Shown here: positions 45,352-53,239 of the stretch, in pieces
How positions within the stretch are numbered: the first letter of the stretch is position 1
Layout: the number at the start of each line of letters is the position of its first letter
Source of the DNA: an uncultured Clostridia bacterium
GTDB lineage: Bacteria; Bacillota; Clostridia; Christensenellales; Pumilibacteraceae
Length of the DNA: 64,000 bases
Direction of reading: 5' to 3'
Assembly: GCA_947175335.1 (NCBI GenBank)
Contig: CAMWMF010000001.1
Location: 1 to 64,000 of the forward strand
Notes under the pieces: model-generated
Seen by the model: only the letters and a program-made list of their open reading frames with translations
The model's database searches: none
What the model was told of the DNA's origin: nothing
Translations under genes and position numbers: made by a program

Positions 45352-46584
45352 ATGGAAAACCAATTTATCGTTCACCAACTCAAAGCTATTGCTGCGGCAA
45401 CTTCGGAAATCGAACAGCAAAACAACCAAGTTAAAAACACGCTTTGTCTTTTACTCGGCTATATAAAAGCCGACGAAGAATTCACTAAACCATTAGAAGG
45501 AGGTTTATTTACTCAACCAATTTACAAAGAAACGGATATGTCTGAAATTTTGGAATTCACTCAACAGGAGATTTCCAAAATGCCAAAAGAATTTAGAAAA
45601 ATCTTTAAGACCAATGACATCCGCGCGCATGTTCGGAAGCGTGTCCGCGGCAACTCAATAAGCTATGAAATACGCTATCGGCGTAAAGGACTAAATATAT
45701 CCGCAAACGCTCCAACGTTGGAAGCTGCCAAGACGAAGTTTATCCAAAAACTACAAAAAGTCCAAAACAAACCATCAATGCCCGCGGCTCCTGACGTTCC
45801 GACCGCGTTCGATAAATTCGCAATGTACTACTTTGAAACGTTCCGGAAACGTAAGGTGCAGCCAAACACTTACAAGAAAGACCTTATCCGACTCAAGGTA
45901 CAACTAATCCCATACTTCGGCAGCTTGCCGCTCAAAGAGATCACTCCGCAATATTGCCAAATGCTCATTGACAGTATTGTCGCGGAAGGGAAACGAAAAA
46001 CTGCGTCGGAAGTATTCTCGCTGCTTAACCAAACGTTTAAAATGGCTATCCGACACAGCTTGATTCAATACAACCCGCTCGACATAGTCTATCACGAAAA
46101 GCACGAATCCGAACACGGCAAAGCGTTAACGTCGGAAGAAGAGAAGCATTTGCTACAAACTGCGGTAGAACCGTTCCGCACATTATTCGCTATCGGCCTA
46201 TATACCGGAATACGCCCCAACGAATACGCTACGGTGCAGATAATAGGGAATATGGTATACGCTCGGAATAGTAAACGCAAAGGCGGCAAACAAGAAACAA
46301 AGCGTATACCTATAACGCCAATGCTGCGCCCGTACGTAACGCCGGACACTATCATAGAGAAAAAATCACCGGACCAGTTGCGCGATGCCTTCAACGCAAT
46401 ATTCAATGGCAGCCATAAACTGTACGACCTGCGGACCACATTCTATACCCGGTGTAAAATGTGCGGAGTAGCGGAAGCCGCACGTGACGAGTTTGTTGGG
46501 CATAGTTCGGGCATACTCGGCAATACATATACCGATTTGCCCGACGATTACCTGATTAAAGAAGGGCAAAAGCTTGATTATTAA
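45352..46584 (+). CDS. Tyrosine recombinase (element integrase)
   Basis: The 410-residue integrase has an AP2-like arm-binding N-terminal domain (RAHVRKRVRGNSISYEIRYR), a SAM-like core-binding domain (FRKRKVQPNTYKKDLIRLKV) and the catalytic domain with Arg in TGIRPNE, the second Arg in LYDLRTTFYTRC, a His in GHSSGILGN and Tyr in GNTYTDLP. ATG 45352 has GGGAG 8 nt upstream. It ends 137 bp before attR. An arm-binding domain agrees with the paired TGCCCCCAA repeats on both ends of the element. Confidence 0.92.
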   Translation: MENQFIVHQLKAIAAATSEIEQQNNQVKNTLCLLLGYIKADEEFTKPLEGGLFTQPIYKETDMSEILEFTQQEISKMPKEFRKIFKTNDIRAHVRKRVRGNSISYEIRYRRKGLNISANAPTLEAAKTKFIQKLQKVQNKPSMPAAPDVPTAFDKFAMYYFETFRKRKVQPNTYKKDLIRLKVQLIPYFGSLPLKEITPQYCQMLIDSIVAEGKRKTASEVFSLLNQTFKMAIRHSLIQYNPLDIVYHEKHESEHGKALTSEEEKHLLQTAVEPFRTLFAIGLYTGIRPNEYATVQIIGNMVYARNSKRKGGKQETKRIPITPMLRPYVTPDTIIEKKSPDQLRDAFNAIFNGSHKLYDLRTTFYTRCKMCGVAEAARDEFVGHSSGILGNTYTDLPDDYLIKEGQKLDY

Positions 46585-46588
46585 GCCG

Positions 46589-46612
46589 TTGCCCCCAATT
46601 TGCCCCCAAAAC
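46589..46612. repeat. Putative integrase arm-type site, right
   Basis: The 24-bp block with two TGCCCCCAA units starts 5 bp after the integrase stop codon and 109 bp before the attR core. It is in the same orientation as the left copy. Confidence 0.65.
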
Positions 46613-46720
46613 TCGATATTTAAAATCTAAAAAGGTCTTGCAAAACCGCCTAAAAACTGCTATAATACTATTAATTATGGGCTATTTGGCGGAAATAACC
46701 CGATTTTTCAGCGGCGTACA

Positions 46721-46745
46721 GGTTCGAATCCCACCCGCTCCGCCA
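46721..46745 (+). other. attR core
   Basis: The 25 bp identical to the tRNA-Ser 3' end are followed directly by chromosomal DNA with the original tRNA terminator. Upstream, the sequence is unrelated to tRNA-Ser, so no second tRNA exists here. Confidence 0.92.
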
Positions 46746-46747
46746 GC

Positions 46748-46793
46748 AAAAACCTAAAACGAATCCAAGCTAAAGGAACGTTTTAGGTTTTTT
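46748..46793 (+). terminator. Original terminator of the tRNA-Ser transcript
   Basis: A 13- to 14-bp stem (46748-46761 with 46779-46793) and T run lie 3 bp after attR. Its distance to the tRNA end fits the pre-insertion arrangement. Confidence 0.82.
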
Positions 46794-46833
46794 AAATATA
46801 ATGTATTTCTATTCAAGCAAACAGAAGAAGACT

Positions 46834-47541
46834 ATGGATACAACAATTTATAATAAAATTGAAAAAGAAATAAAGAAAACCGACTATTATATGCGTGAAT
46901 ATTTTATCACTAATATAATATATTATATTTTTTCGATACTAATTTCGGTAACCATTCCTATTATAATGTTATATAATAATACAGGATGGATAGCGCTTTC
47001 TTCCGAATTTGTGTTACTGGCATTTTTTATTCAATTTGTTAAATTTAAAATTGTTTATGAAATTTCGCATACTGAATATTATGATAGTATTAAGCAGATA
47101 GGGTTGACGAAAAGATTAGATTTCTTTAATTTTACGAAAATCGACCAAATGGCGAAGATTTTAAAAAAAGAAAATCTTCCAGTTTTAAAGATAATAATAA
47201 AATGTGGTATTGCAACGAATGAAGGATTAGAAGAGATTATCAAACATTATAGATTTAGAGCAAGCGAATCAAAACAATTACCCGTTGATTTTATAGCAAT
47301 ATTTACGTCTTATATCAGCATTGTAGGACTTTTAATTAGTGAGAAAGAAAGTTATATGCAAGTAACCTCTATAATGTTGGTTCTTATTTTAATAATAATT
47401 TTTTTAGTTTATATTGCAGTTTTGTGTCTAAGCAGAATTACATTTGCAAAATTCAGCAAAAAGGCATTTTATACAAGAATAGAATGCGCGTTATCCGAAA
47501 TTAGAGCTCTGGATAAATTATCATCAAACGAAGAAAAGTAA
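46834..47541 (+). CDS. Hypothetical four-helix membrane protein, 235 aa
   Basis: Two N-terminal transmembrane helices (IIYYIFSILISVTIPIIML and SSEFVLLAFFIQFVKF) and two C-terminal ones (FIAIFTSYISIVGLLIS and MLVLILIIIFLVYIAVLCL) enclose a basic loop of about 100 residues. The family is not recognised. ATG 46834 is favoured by a weak AGAAGAAG; ATG 46801 has no site. It is AT-rich like the rest of the island to its right. Confidence 0.62.
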   Translation: MDTTIYNKIEKEIKKTDYYMREYFITNIIYYIFSILISVTIPIIMLYNNTGWIALSSEFVLLAFFIQFVKFKIVYEISHTEYYDSIKQIGLTKRLDFFNFTKIDQMAKILKKENLPVLKIIIKCGIATNEGLEEIIKHYRFRASESKQLPVDFIAIFTSYISIVGLLISEKESYMQVTSIMLVLILIIIFLVYIAVLCLSRITFAKFSKKAFYTRIECALSEIRALDKLSSNEEK

Positions 47542-47677
47542 AAGATAGAAAAATCTGATTGCTAATAAAGCGTAAACAATAAAACATTGGTTGTGGTTGT
47601 GTGTGTCTAAAGTACGAAGTGGCGCACTTGTTATGTATATTTAAGAAGCCGTCATTGTTCCAAATTAAGTACATTAC

Positions 47678-47706
47678 TTGCCTTTAAGATGTTGCTATGA
47701 TATAAT
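47678..47706 (+). promoter_or_regulatory. Promoter of the PD-(D/E)XK gene
   Basis: TTGCCT at 47678-47683 and TATAAT at 47701-47706 are 17 bp apart. Confidence 0.6.
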
Positions 47707-47738
47707 TTCACTATACAAAGAACATGAAGAGATAAATT

Positions 47739-49010
47739 ATGATTGAAACTATTTCAAATGATGAGATAATAAATGATGCTATATCAAAATTGAAAGCACT
47801 TGAAAGCGAGTTGCGGCGCATAAAAACCGTAAAATCGCAGGCTATCAATATTTTTGAAGCAGTAGGTATGACCACGCAGGAAATAAAACATTCCGCGTTT
47901 TTAGCTTGGCTATTGAATCCTAAAATGCCTCACGAATTAAAAAGCAGATTTCTAAAAGCATTTCTTCAAAATTTGCTGTTTTACGAGCGCGATAATGTTG
48001 ATGTTGAGGGCTATCTATCCAATAAACAAATTTTATCCTCAACAGGTGTTTTTTCTATCAAAGATTTGCAAGAATTGTTGGATGATAATAAATTATCGGT
48101 CCTCACCGAAAGAACGTTGACACTTGACGGCGACGATGGGCGCATTGATATTTTTATCGAATCCGAGAAAGCAAAAACGCTTATAGCAATTGAAAATAAG
48201 GTGTTCACTTCCACCCACGATGACCAGCTCAAAAGATACGTCACCGAATTTGATAGCCACATAAATTGGAAAAAAATATTTATATATCTTACCCCAACGG
48301 GAGATTTGCCTTATGATATTGATAGGCAATATGCAAAAGAATGGTGTATATTAAGTTATGAAACGGTACTTGACACCGTTAGAGGTGTTCTTGCAGATGT
48401 ACATAATACAAAATTAAAAAATTTAATGGGAGATTACATAGAAATGGTCGATACGAATATTTTAAAGAATAATAAAGAATTGAAAAACTTGTGTGATGAA
48501 ATTCGCAAAAACCATAAAGAAGCCATAGAATTGCTTTTATTTTATACAGATATTGTCGAGCGTGTAAATAGACATTGCGCCCAGTGGTTGAAAGATAACA
48601 TTCAAGGGATTTCAAACGTAAATATATTGCCAACCCGTACTGATTTTTGCACTGAAAATATAAAGAAATTTTTTGCAAGTAAGGGTGAAGACTGGAAGCT
48701 TGATGATGCTCGTCATAAATTCACATATCGAATATCTTGTAAAGACGGTCCTCTAATCGGATCGGCGTTTATGGAAAAGAATCCCGATAAAAACTCAAAT
48801 TGGGATTCTGCCCAAATTTATATAAACGAGCATTATGGGCAATCGAAAAGAATGGGTAATATCTATTGTACAGTTTTTAAAGCCTCAAAGTTGCTCGATG
48901 AAGGTTTTAGAGAAAATGGATTTGAAGAGATAAAAGATAGTCTTGAAGAAGGGCTGCGCAAATTTAAACAGCAAATTGACGATTTCGAGAAAAAACTATT
49001 AAATTTATAA
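47739..49010 (+). CDS. PD-(D/E)XK nuclease superfamily protein (PDDEXK_4 type)
   Basis: The 423-residue protein has the N-terminal helix pattern of this family (TQEIKHSAFLAWLLNP) and the catalytic order D...ExK in GRIDIFIESEKAKTLIAIENK, followed by DDQLKRYVTEFD. The length and the sequence SAFLAWLLNPKMPH are typical of PDDEXK_4 proteins, which occur singly in defence-rich islands. It probably cuts nucleic acid, although the activity is untested. It is a stand-alone gene with its own promoter. Confidence 0.82.
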   Translation: MIETISNDEIINDAISKLKALESELRRIKTVKSQAINIFEAVGMTTQEIKHSAFLAWLLNPKMPHELKSRFLKAFLQNLLFYERDNVDVEGYLSNKQILSSTGVFSIKDLQELLDDNKLSVLTERTLTLDGDDGRIDIFIESEKAKTLIAIENKVFTSTHDDQLKRYVTEFDSHINWKKIFIYLTPTGDLPYDIDRQYAKEWCILSYETVLDTVRGVLADVHNTKLKNLMGDYIEMVDTNILKNNKELKNLCDEIRKNHKEAIELLLFYTDIVERVNRHCAQWLKDNIQGISNVNILPTRTDFCTENIKKFFASKGEDWKLDDARHKFTYRISCKDGPLIGSAFMEKNPDKNSNWDSAQIYINEHYGQSKRMGNIYCTVFKASKLLDEGFRENGFEEIKDSLEEGLRKFKQQIDDFEKKLLNL

Positions 49011-49162
49011 TTGATAGCTTACGTGTGGAATAAGTGATGTGCTTTTAGGCTACGACCATTCCGCCAAATAATGCCGCGTTTGAATACTGCAGTTATCTTT
49101 GTAAACTGAATTTCAGGCGCGGTTTTGATTGAAAAATTTAAAAATTCCAATGTGTAAACAGT

Positions 49163-49879
49163 TTAATTTTTGCGATAAATTGAATATGAATTTATTTTAT
49201 GTAACCGTATTGTTGATATAAACTTTTGAACTGGATTATTGCGTAATTGAAATAAGGAATTGTATTCGCATAAATCTTTGAAAACTAACTTATCAAGTAA
49301 CTTATCTTGATATAAGCCGAGTTGCATTATATTGTAATGTATTTTGTAAAGCGTTTTAAATGTTTCATTTAGCATGCCCTCTATTGACTGATTAGCATTT
49401 AATATATATGCGTTAATTGTTTGTTGATTATTTAAAATTGAATTAAAAAATCTATGATTACCGTCTATAAGAACTATTTTACTCTCTACGGTAGGATAGC
49501 TTGCGAAAATAATAGGGTCAGTATTTTCATTAGCGAAAAGCAATTTAGTATGATTAATGTTGGAACTTGAAAAAAAGTTTTTATATTTATTTACTTCAAA
49601 TTTTATCGGAACGAGTCTATCGCGTTCGATAATATTACTGCATTTATCTATATTCCAAACCATATTATATTTACTCAACCCAATATTAATAGTGGTTTCG
49701 TAAAATTGAGAATCTCTTGTATTATATATTTGTTGGAACTCTTTTGGGAATGAACGAACAATGTTCTTATATAGTTTTATCTCTTTTATAGAAAAACTAT
49801 TGTTAGAGTATAATGCCGTCATAGCGTCGAAGATATAATCTAGATTAATATCATATTTATTAGTTACAGTTTTAACCAT
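49163..49879 (-). CDS. Hypothetical protein with ParB-like DGNHR motif, 238 aa
   Basis: The only recognisable motif is IVLIDGNHRFFNSIL near residue 150, which resembles the DGxHR box of the ParB/sulfiredoxin fold (nuclease or CTPase-like). The rest is AT-rich, Asn- and Lys-rich sequence with no membrane segment. GAGGA lies 6 nt before ATG 49879. It is orientated against its neighbours and is probably a single-gene unit. Confidence 0.62.
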   Translation of the reverse strand: MVKTVTNKYDINLDYIFDAMTALYSNNSFSIKEIKLYKNIVRSFPKEFQQIYNTRDSQFYETTINIGLSKYNMVWNIDKCSNIIERDRLVPIKFEVNKYKNFFSSSNINHTKLLFANENTDPIIFASYPTVESKIVLIDGNHRFFNSILNNQQTINAYILNANQSIEGMLNETFKTLYKIHYNIMQLGLYQDKLLDKLVFKDLCEYNSLFQLRNNPVQKFISTIRLHKINSYSIYRKN

Positions 49880-50146
49880 TTTGTCCTCATGAATATGTTG
49901 TGATATTACCTTGCACAATCATTATACCATAAAATAAATTATTATACTATTTTTCTAAACGCATTTGGGAATTTTTGTAATATTCGTTTTTTGTGCTATT
50001 GCTCCGCCACGCAAGGCGTACTCGGATGGGTGCGTTTTTTTGTTAGCGGAGTGGAAACATGACAACACGAAGTGTTCTTGATTTGCGTGTTAATCGAATA
50101 AAGCTAATTTGTTAGTTTTTATCACAGTATTTAATAATCTATGCTA

Positions 50147-50176
50147 TTGACTTTGAGTATTTGTTTTTGTTATACT
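50147..50176 (+). promoter_or_regulatory. Promoter of the 610-aa sigma-like gene
   Basis: TTGACT at 50147-50152 and TATACT at 50171-50176 are 18 bp apart. The rest of 49880-50146 holds a small hairpin with a T run (ACGCA...TGCGT, about 50011-50042) and an 11-bp match to the tRNA-Ser end at 50000-50010, but no gene. Confidence 0.6.
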
Positions 50177-50205
50177 TTATACATCTTTACCAATAGGAAA
50201 TGGCG

Positions 50206-52038
50206 ATGGGCTCGTTGATGGAAGCGGCGCTGATTGAATCTTCTGCGCGCGGTATTTATTTAAAGGTCAAACAAAGAAGTATTGAGTTGGGATTGCCTTG
50301 TAATGCAGGAGATCATATTGTCGGGTTTGGGAAATTCGATGATTTTTATATGTATTGGATTAACATTAAGGACGGCGAGTTTTTGTTTACGGCGCGAAAG
50401 CATTACGCCAAACTAAAAAGCAGCGACAATATTGTCAGGCTGTCGCTTTCCGAAGATAACGAAAATGAAATTTTGAATAGCATCGATGACATATATAAGT
50501 CTTTAATTGCAGTTACCAATATGACGACGCCGTTAAAATCACAATGTGTGCCAGATGATAGCGTGTCCTACATGGATAGCGTCCGACCGAGTTTAGACAA
50601 CTTACAATCGGAAACTGATATTAGGGAGAAAGAACTCGGTGCAGCGCTCACTTTATTATCTGAAAATATTAAAGATTGTGGAGATAACTCCATAGCAATA
50701 GGGAATATACCCGACACGCGCGTAAGGAATCTGTTTGCAATAAAGCGTATAGCCGGCTACGGGGATATTTTGCGGTATACAGCGCCCGAAATAAGGGCGT
50801 GGAAAAATTGCGGTAGAAAATGTCTCGAATATATTACTAACATGATATACGGTTTTTTGAACTCAAACGGAATCGACGCCAAACCGATATATCCAGCGAG
50901 CGCGAGTGTCGTTGTCGACGAACTTAGATTGCAAAGAATTATGGCGGGTAGTGTGTTTAGAGATTGCGATTTATCTTCGTCTGAAATGGAAATATTCGCA
51001 CACGCGGCGGTAAAGACCAAGCAGCTTTTCGAGCAAGCTGTAAATGCATTAAATAACGATTATTCGAATCAGCAGCATTGGTCTATATTAACCGAATATA
51101 TTTACAACGACGGCGCTACGCTTCAATCGGTAGGTGATAGATATGGAATTACGCGTGAACGCGTTCGTCAAATCGTAAAAAAGTATACGGTACGAATTAA
51201 AAGCGGTTTGCGCAAAAAGAGCAGTATTGCCGAGTTGTCGTCGCAAATAGTTCAAACATTTGACGCAATAGACGACGGACTGTTTATTCAATTTATCGCG
51301 TACGGCTTGCTTGTGAATTTCAGCAAACGCTTTGCCGAAATTATTTTGTCAAGTTTTTATAGCGACGGTAAGCGTGCCGTTGGTGTTGCCGGTTCGTTAT
51401 TGAATGATAAAAGGATTACTTCTCAGCAAAAGACGAAAAAAGTACAGAACGATAATAAAGAAGTCGAGCTACTGGCAAAAGCTTGTTATCCGTCGTGCAA
51501 GGACAGCAATATCGACATCGAGAAAATAGCGAGCGCGCAGGAAGACTTGCAATTTCGATATAAGCAAAGCGCGACCGATAAAATTTTGCGGTTTAAAACG
51601 ATAAAGAGAGTTGTTGTCAATCCCGACTTGGTGTACTCTCAATCATCCAAAACTAATCACGTTCCCGATTTTCTTTTGGAAACGGCGGATGGCAAAATTG
51701 TGCTTGTCGTAGTTGTTGCTGTTATTAACATGGCATTCGGGTACAACATAAAAAGATTTAACGATTTACATACGTATTGCAAAGAGAATGGTTTTGGTTA
51801 TTTAGTAATGAATGATAGGTTCACAACGATTTTTGAAGTTAAACAAACAGAATTAGATAAAAATCTTGTAAAAGAGCTCAATTATTTTTTAGAAAAAACC
51901 GGTTCGATTGTGTGGAAGGATATAATATTACTTAGAGATCAGTTTACAATCACCAATGATATAATCGCCGCGTACGTTTTACAAAACAAACTGGATTTTC
52001 AGTTAAAACCGTTCAGGATAAAAAAGCGTGGCGGGTGA
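50206..52038 (+). CDS. Alpha-CTD / sigma-region-4 / inactivated nuclease-like fusion protein, 610 aa
   Basis: Three parts are visible. Near residue 170-220 is a helix-hairpin-helix like the RNA polymerase alpha C-terminal domain (IRAWKNCGRKCLEYI). Near 300-340 is a sigma-70 region 4-like HTH (LQSVGDRYGITRERVRQIVK). Near 480-560 is a restriction-endonuclease-like domain (VPDFLLETADGKIVLVVVVA). The last has Val residues where a catalytic E-x-K would be expected, so cleavage is probably lost. No sigma region 2 exists, so it cannot act as an ordinary sigma factor. ATG 50206 is preferred by spacing to AGGA. Transcriptional control or phage sensing is possible. Confidence 0.68.
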   Translation: MGSLMEAALIESSARGIYLKVKQRSIELGLPCNAGDHIVGFGKFDDFYMYWINIKDGEFLFTARKHYAKLKSSDNIVRLSLSEDNENEILNSIDDIYKSLIAVTNMTTPLKSQCVPDDSVSYMDSVRPSLDNLQSETDIREKELGAALTLLSENIKDCGDNSIAIGNIPDTRVRNLFAIKRIAGYGDILRYTAPEIRAWKNCGRKCLEYITNMIYGFLNSNGIDAKPIYPASASVVVDELRLQRIMAGSVFRDCDLSSSEMEIFAHAAVKTKQLFEQAVNALNNDYSNQQHWSILTEYIYNDGATLQSVGDRYGITRERVRQIVKKYTVRIKSGLRKKSSIAELSSQIVQTFDAIDDGLFIQFIAYGLLVNFSKRFAEIILSSFYSDGKRAVGVAGSLLNDKRITSQQKTKKVQNDNKEVELLAKACYPSCKDSNIDIEKIASAQEDLQFRYKQSATDKILRFKTIKRVVVNPDLVYSQSSKTNHVPDFLLETADGKIVLVVVVAVINMAFGYNIKRFNDLHTYCKENGFGYLVMNDRFTTIFEVKQTELDKNLVKELNYFLEKTGSIVWKDIILLRDQFTITNDIIAAYVLQNKLDFQLKPFRIKKRGG

Positions 52039-52084
52039 TAAGCTGCGAAACGGCATAATCGTTGCGTATTTTTGAGTAAAAATC

Positions 52085-52972
52085 TTATAATTTATTCCTG
52101 TAATTAAATTTATTCAGCACTTGCTTTTTGCGTTGTGTTGTGACTTCGGTGTATATTTGTGTTGTGGCCACGCTTGCATGCCCGAGTATTTCTTGTACCG
52201 AACGCAGATCGGCGCCGTTTGCGAGCAGATTAGTAGCAAAAGTATGTCGCAAATAGTGCGGAGTTGAATGCGTGCTGATTTTAGCTTTCTTTAAATATTT
52301 TTTGTAGATGTATTCTATCCCATGAATGCTTATGGGTTTATAGTAACGGTTTACAAAGAGATGATTATCGCTTGTCGGTTTGTGTGCTTTTAGTAGTGTC
52401 ATTATACGTGACCAAGTAATTGGGGATGATATGTAAATGAGGCGCTGCTTCCGTCCTTTCCCATGAATAAGCAAAGTGCGCTCTGAAATTATTATATCGT
52501 TCAAAGTTATAGCAGCCGCTTCACCTATACGAATACCGGTGCTTATTAGCAAGTCTATTAACGCAGCATCGCGTATGTATTCGAACTTAGCAAACGTTGT
52601 AAGCTTATCGTAATCAATCGCATCAAAATAATTAAGCATTTTGGAAATGTCTTTGACAGCAAGAGTTTTGGGTAATTTTCGTTCTTGCTTGAAACGAAAC
52701 TTGAGCTTGACAAAAGGGGAGCAATTAATAACCTCGGTATCTATCAGATAGGAGTAGAAGATTTTGAGCGTGATTATTTTTCGTCGAACGGAAGTGTCCT
52801 TAAGTTTTAGCCCATAGCTTAGATAAGAAACAAAAGAACAAATATCCGGATGAAGAATATCTTGCTCATAAGCAAAGAACTGATTTAAGTCGCCGGTATA
52901 TGCGTATAACGTTTTATCCGACAGGTTTTTTGTGGCTTGTAGGTAGTTGATAAATTTAGACATATAGTCCAT
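52085..52972 (-). CDS. Tyrosine recombinase, XerC/XerD-like
   Basis: The 295-residue recombinase has the SAM-like N-terminal domain (NLSDKTLYAYTGDLNQF) and a complete catalytic set: Arg in STGIRIGEAAAI, Lys in HGKGRKQR, HxxR in PHYLRHTFAT, His in LGHASVATTQIYT, whose Tyr is the nucleophile. GGAGGA lies 6 nt before ATG. It lacks an arm-binding domain. It may be a chromosomal XerD-like enzyme or the recombinase of the AT-rich island; no att duplication was found for it. Confidence 0.88.
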   Translation of the reverse strand: MDYMSKFINYLQATKNLSDKTLYAYTGDLNQFFAYEQDILHPDICSFVSYLSYGLKLKDTSVRRKIITLKIFYSYLIDTEVINCSPFVKLKFRFKQERKLPKTLAVKDISKMLNYFDAIDYDKLTTFAKFEYIRDAALIDLLISTGIRIGEAAAITLNDIIISERTLLIHGKGRKQRLIYISSPITWSRIMTLLKAHKPTSDNHLFVNRYYKPISIHGIEYIYKKYLKKAKISTHSTPHYLRHTFATNLLANGADLRSVQEILGHASVATTQIYTEVTTQRKKQVLNKFNYRNKL

Positions 52973-53189
52973 AGTTCCTCCAAAAAAGGTTTTTCTATTG
53001 CAAATTATACCATTATATTGAAAAATATAAAAAATTTTTTAATAACAGGAAAAAAATTCGACATTTTTTTTGTAGATATATATAAAGCATTACGGTAGCG
53101 ATTCTGTGCATTCTTGTTAACACTAAGCTAGGAAAATTCGTGACATATTTCACTTAGCGATGTGGCGCATCAATCGAAGTAGAAATAGG

Positions 53190-53210
53190 CTTACAATAAC
53201 TACTAATTAT
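53190..53210 (+). promoter_or_regulatory. Shared 21-bp element upstream of the pentapeptide gene
   Basis: C followed by TTACAATAACTACTAATTAT lies 30 bp before ATG. An identical 21 bp, in the opposite orientation, lies just upstream of the convergent ATP-grasp gene (55802-55822). TACAAT inside it could be a -10 box. It may be a common operator, or the two copies may be ends of a mobile cassette. Confidence 0.65.
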
Positions 53211-53239
53211 CTAGTGTATTCCACGACATAGGAGATAAA

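Larger units (their letters stand above)
32014..46745. mobile_element. Integrated filamentous-phage-like element in tRNA-Ser (about 14.7 kb)
   Basis: The element is bounded by a 25-bp direct repeat of the tRNA-Ser 3' end. It contains a tyrosine integrase next to attR, a CI-like repressor with operators, a Rep_1 rolling-circle initiator, a Zot/pI ATPase, two large membrane-anchored surface proteins, a possible ssDNA-binding protein and a PcfJ/PcfK pair. All genes except repressor, lipoprotein and integrase are on the minus strand. Zot plus rolling-circle Rep points to an inovirus-like phage, but I find no small coat protein with a transmembrane helix. It could also be a hybrid plasmid or a satellite. 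Confidence 0.85.

Noticed and set aside
46681..46745. Second tRNA-Ser gene at attR
   Set aside because: Only the 3' terminal 25 bases match; the upstream sequence cannot form D or anticodon arms, so it is an att site.
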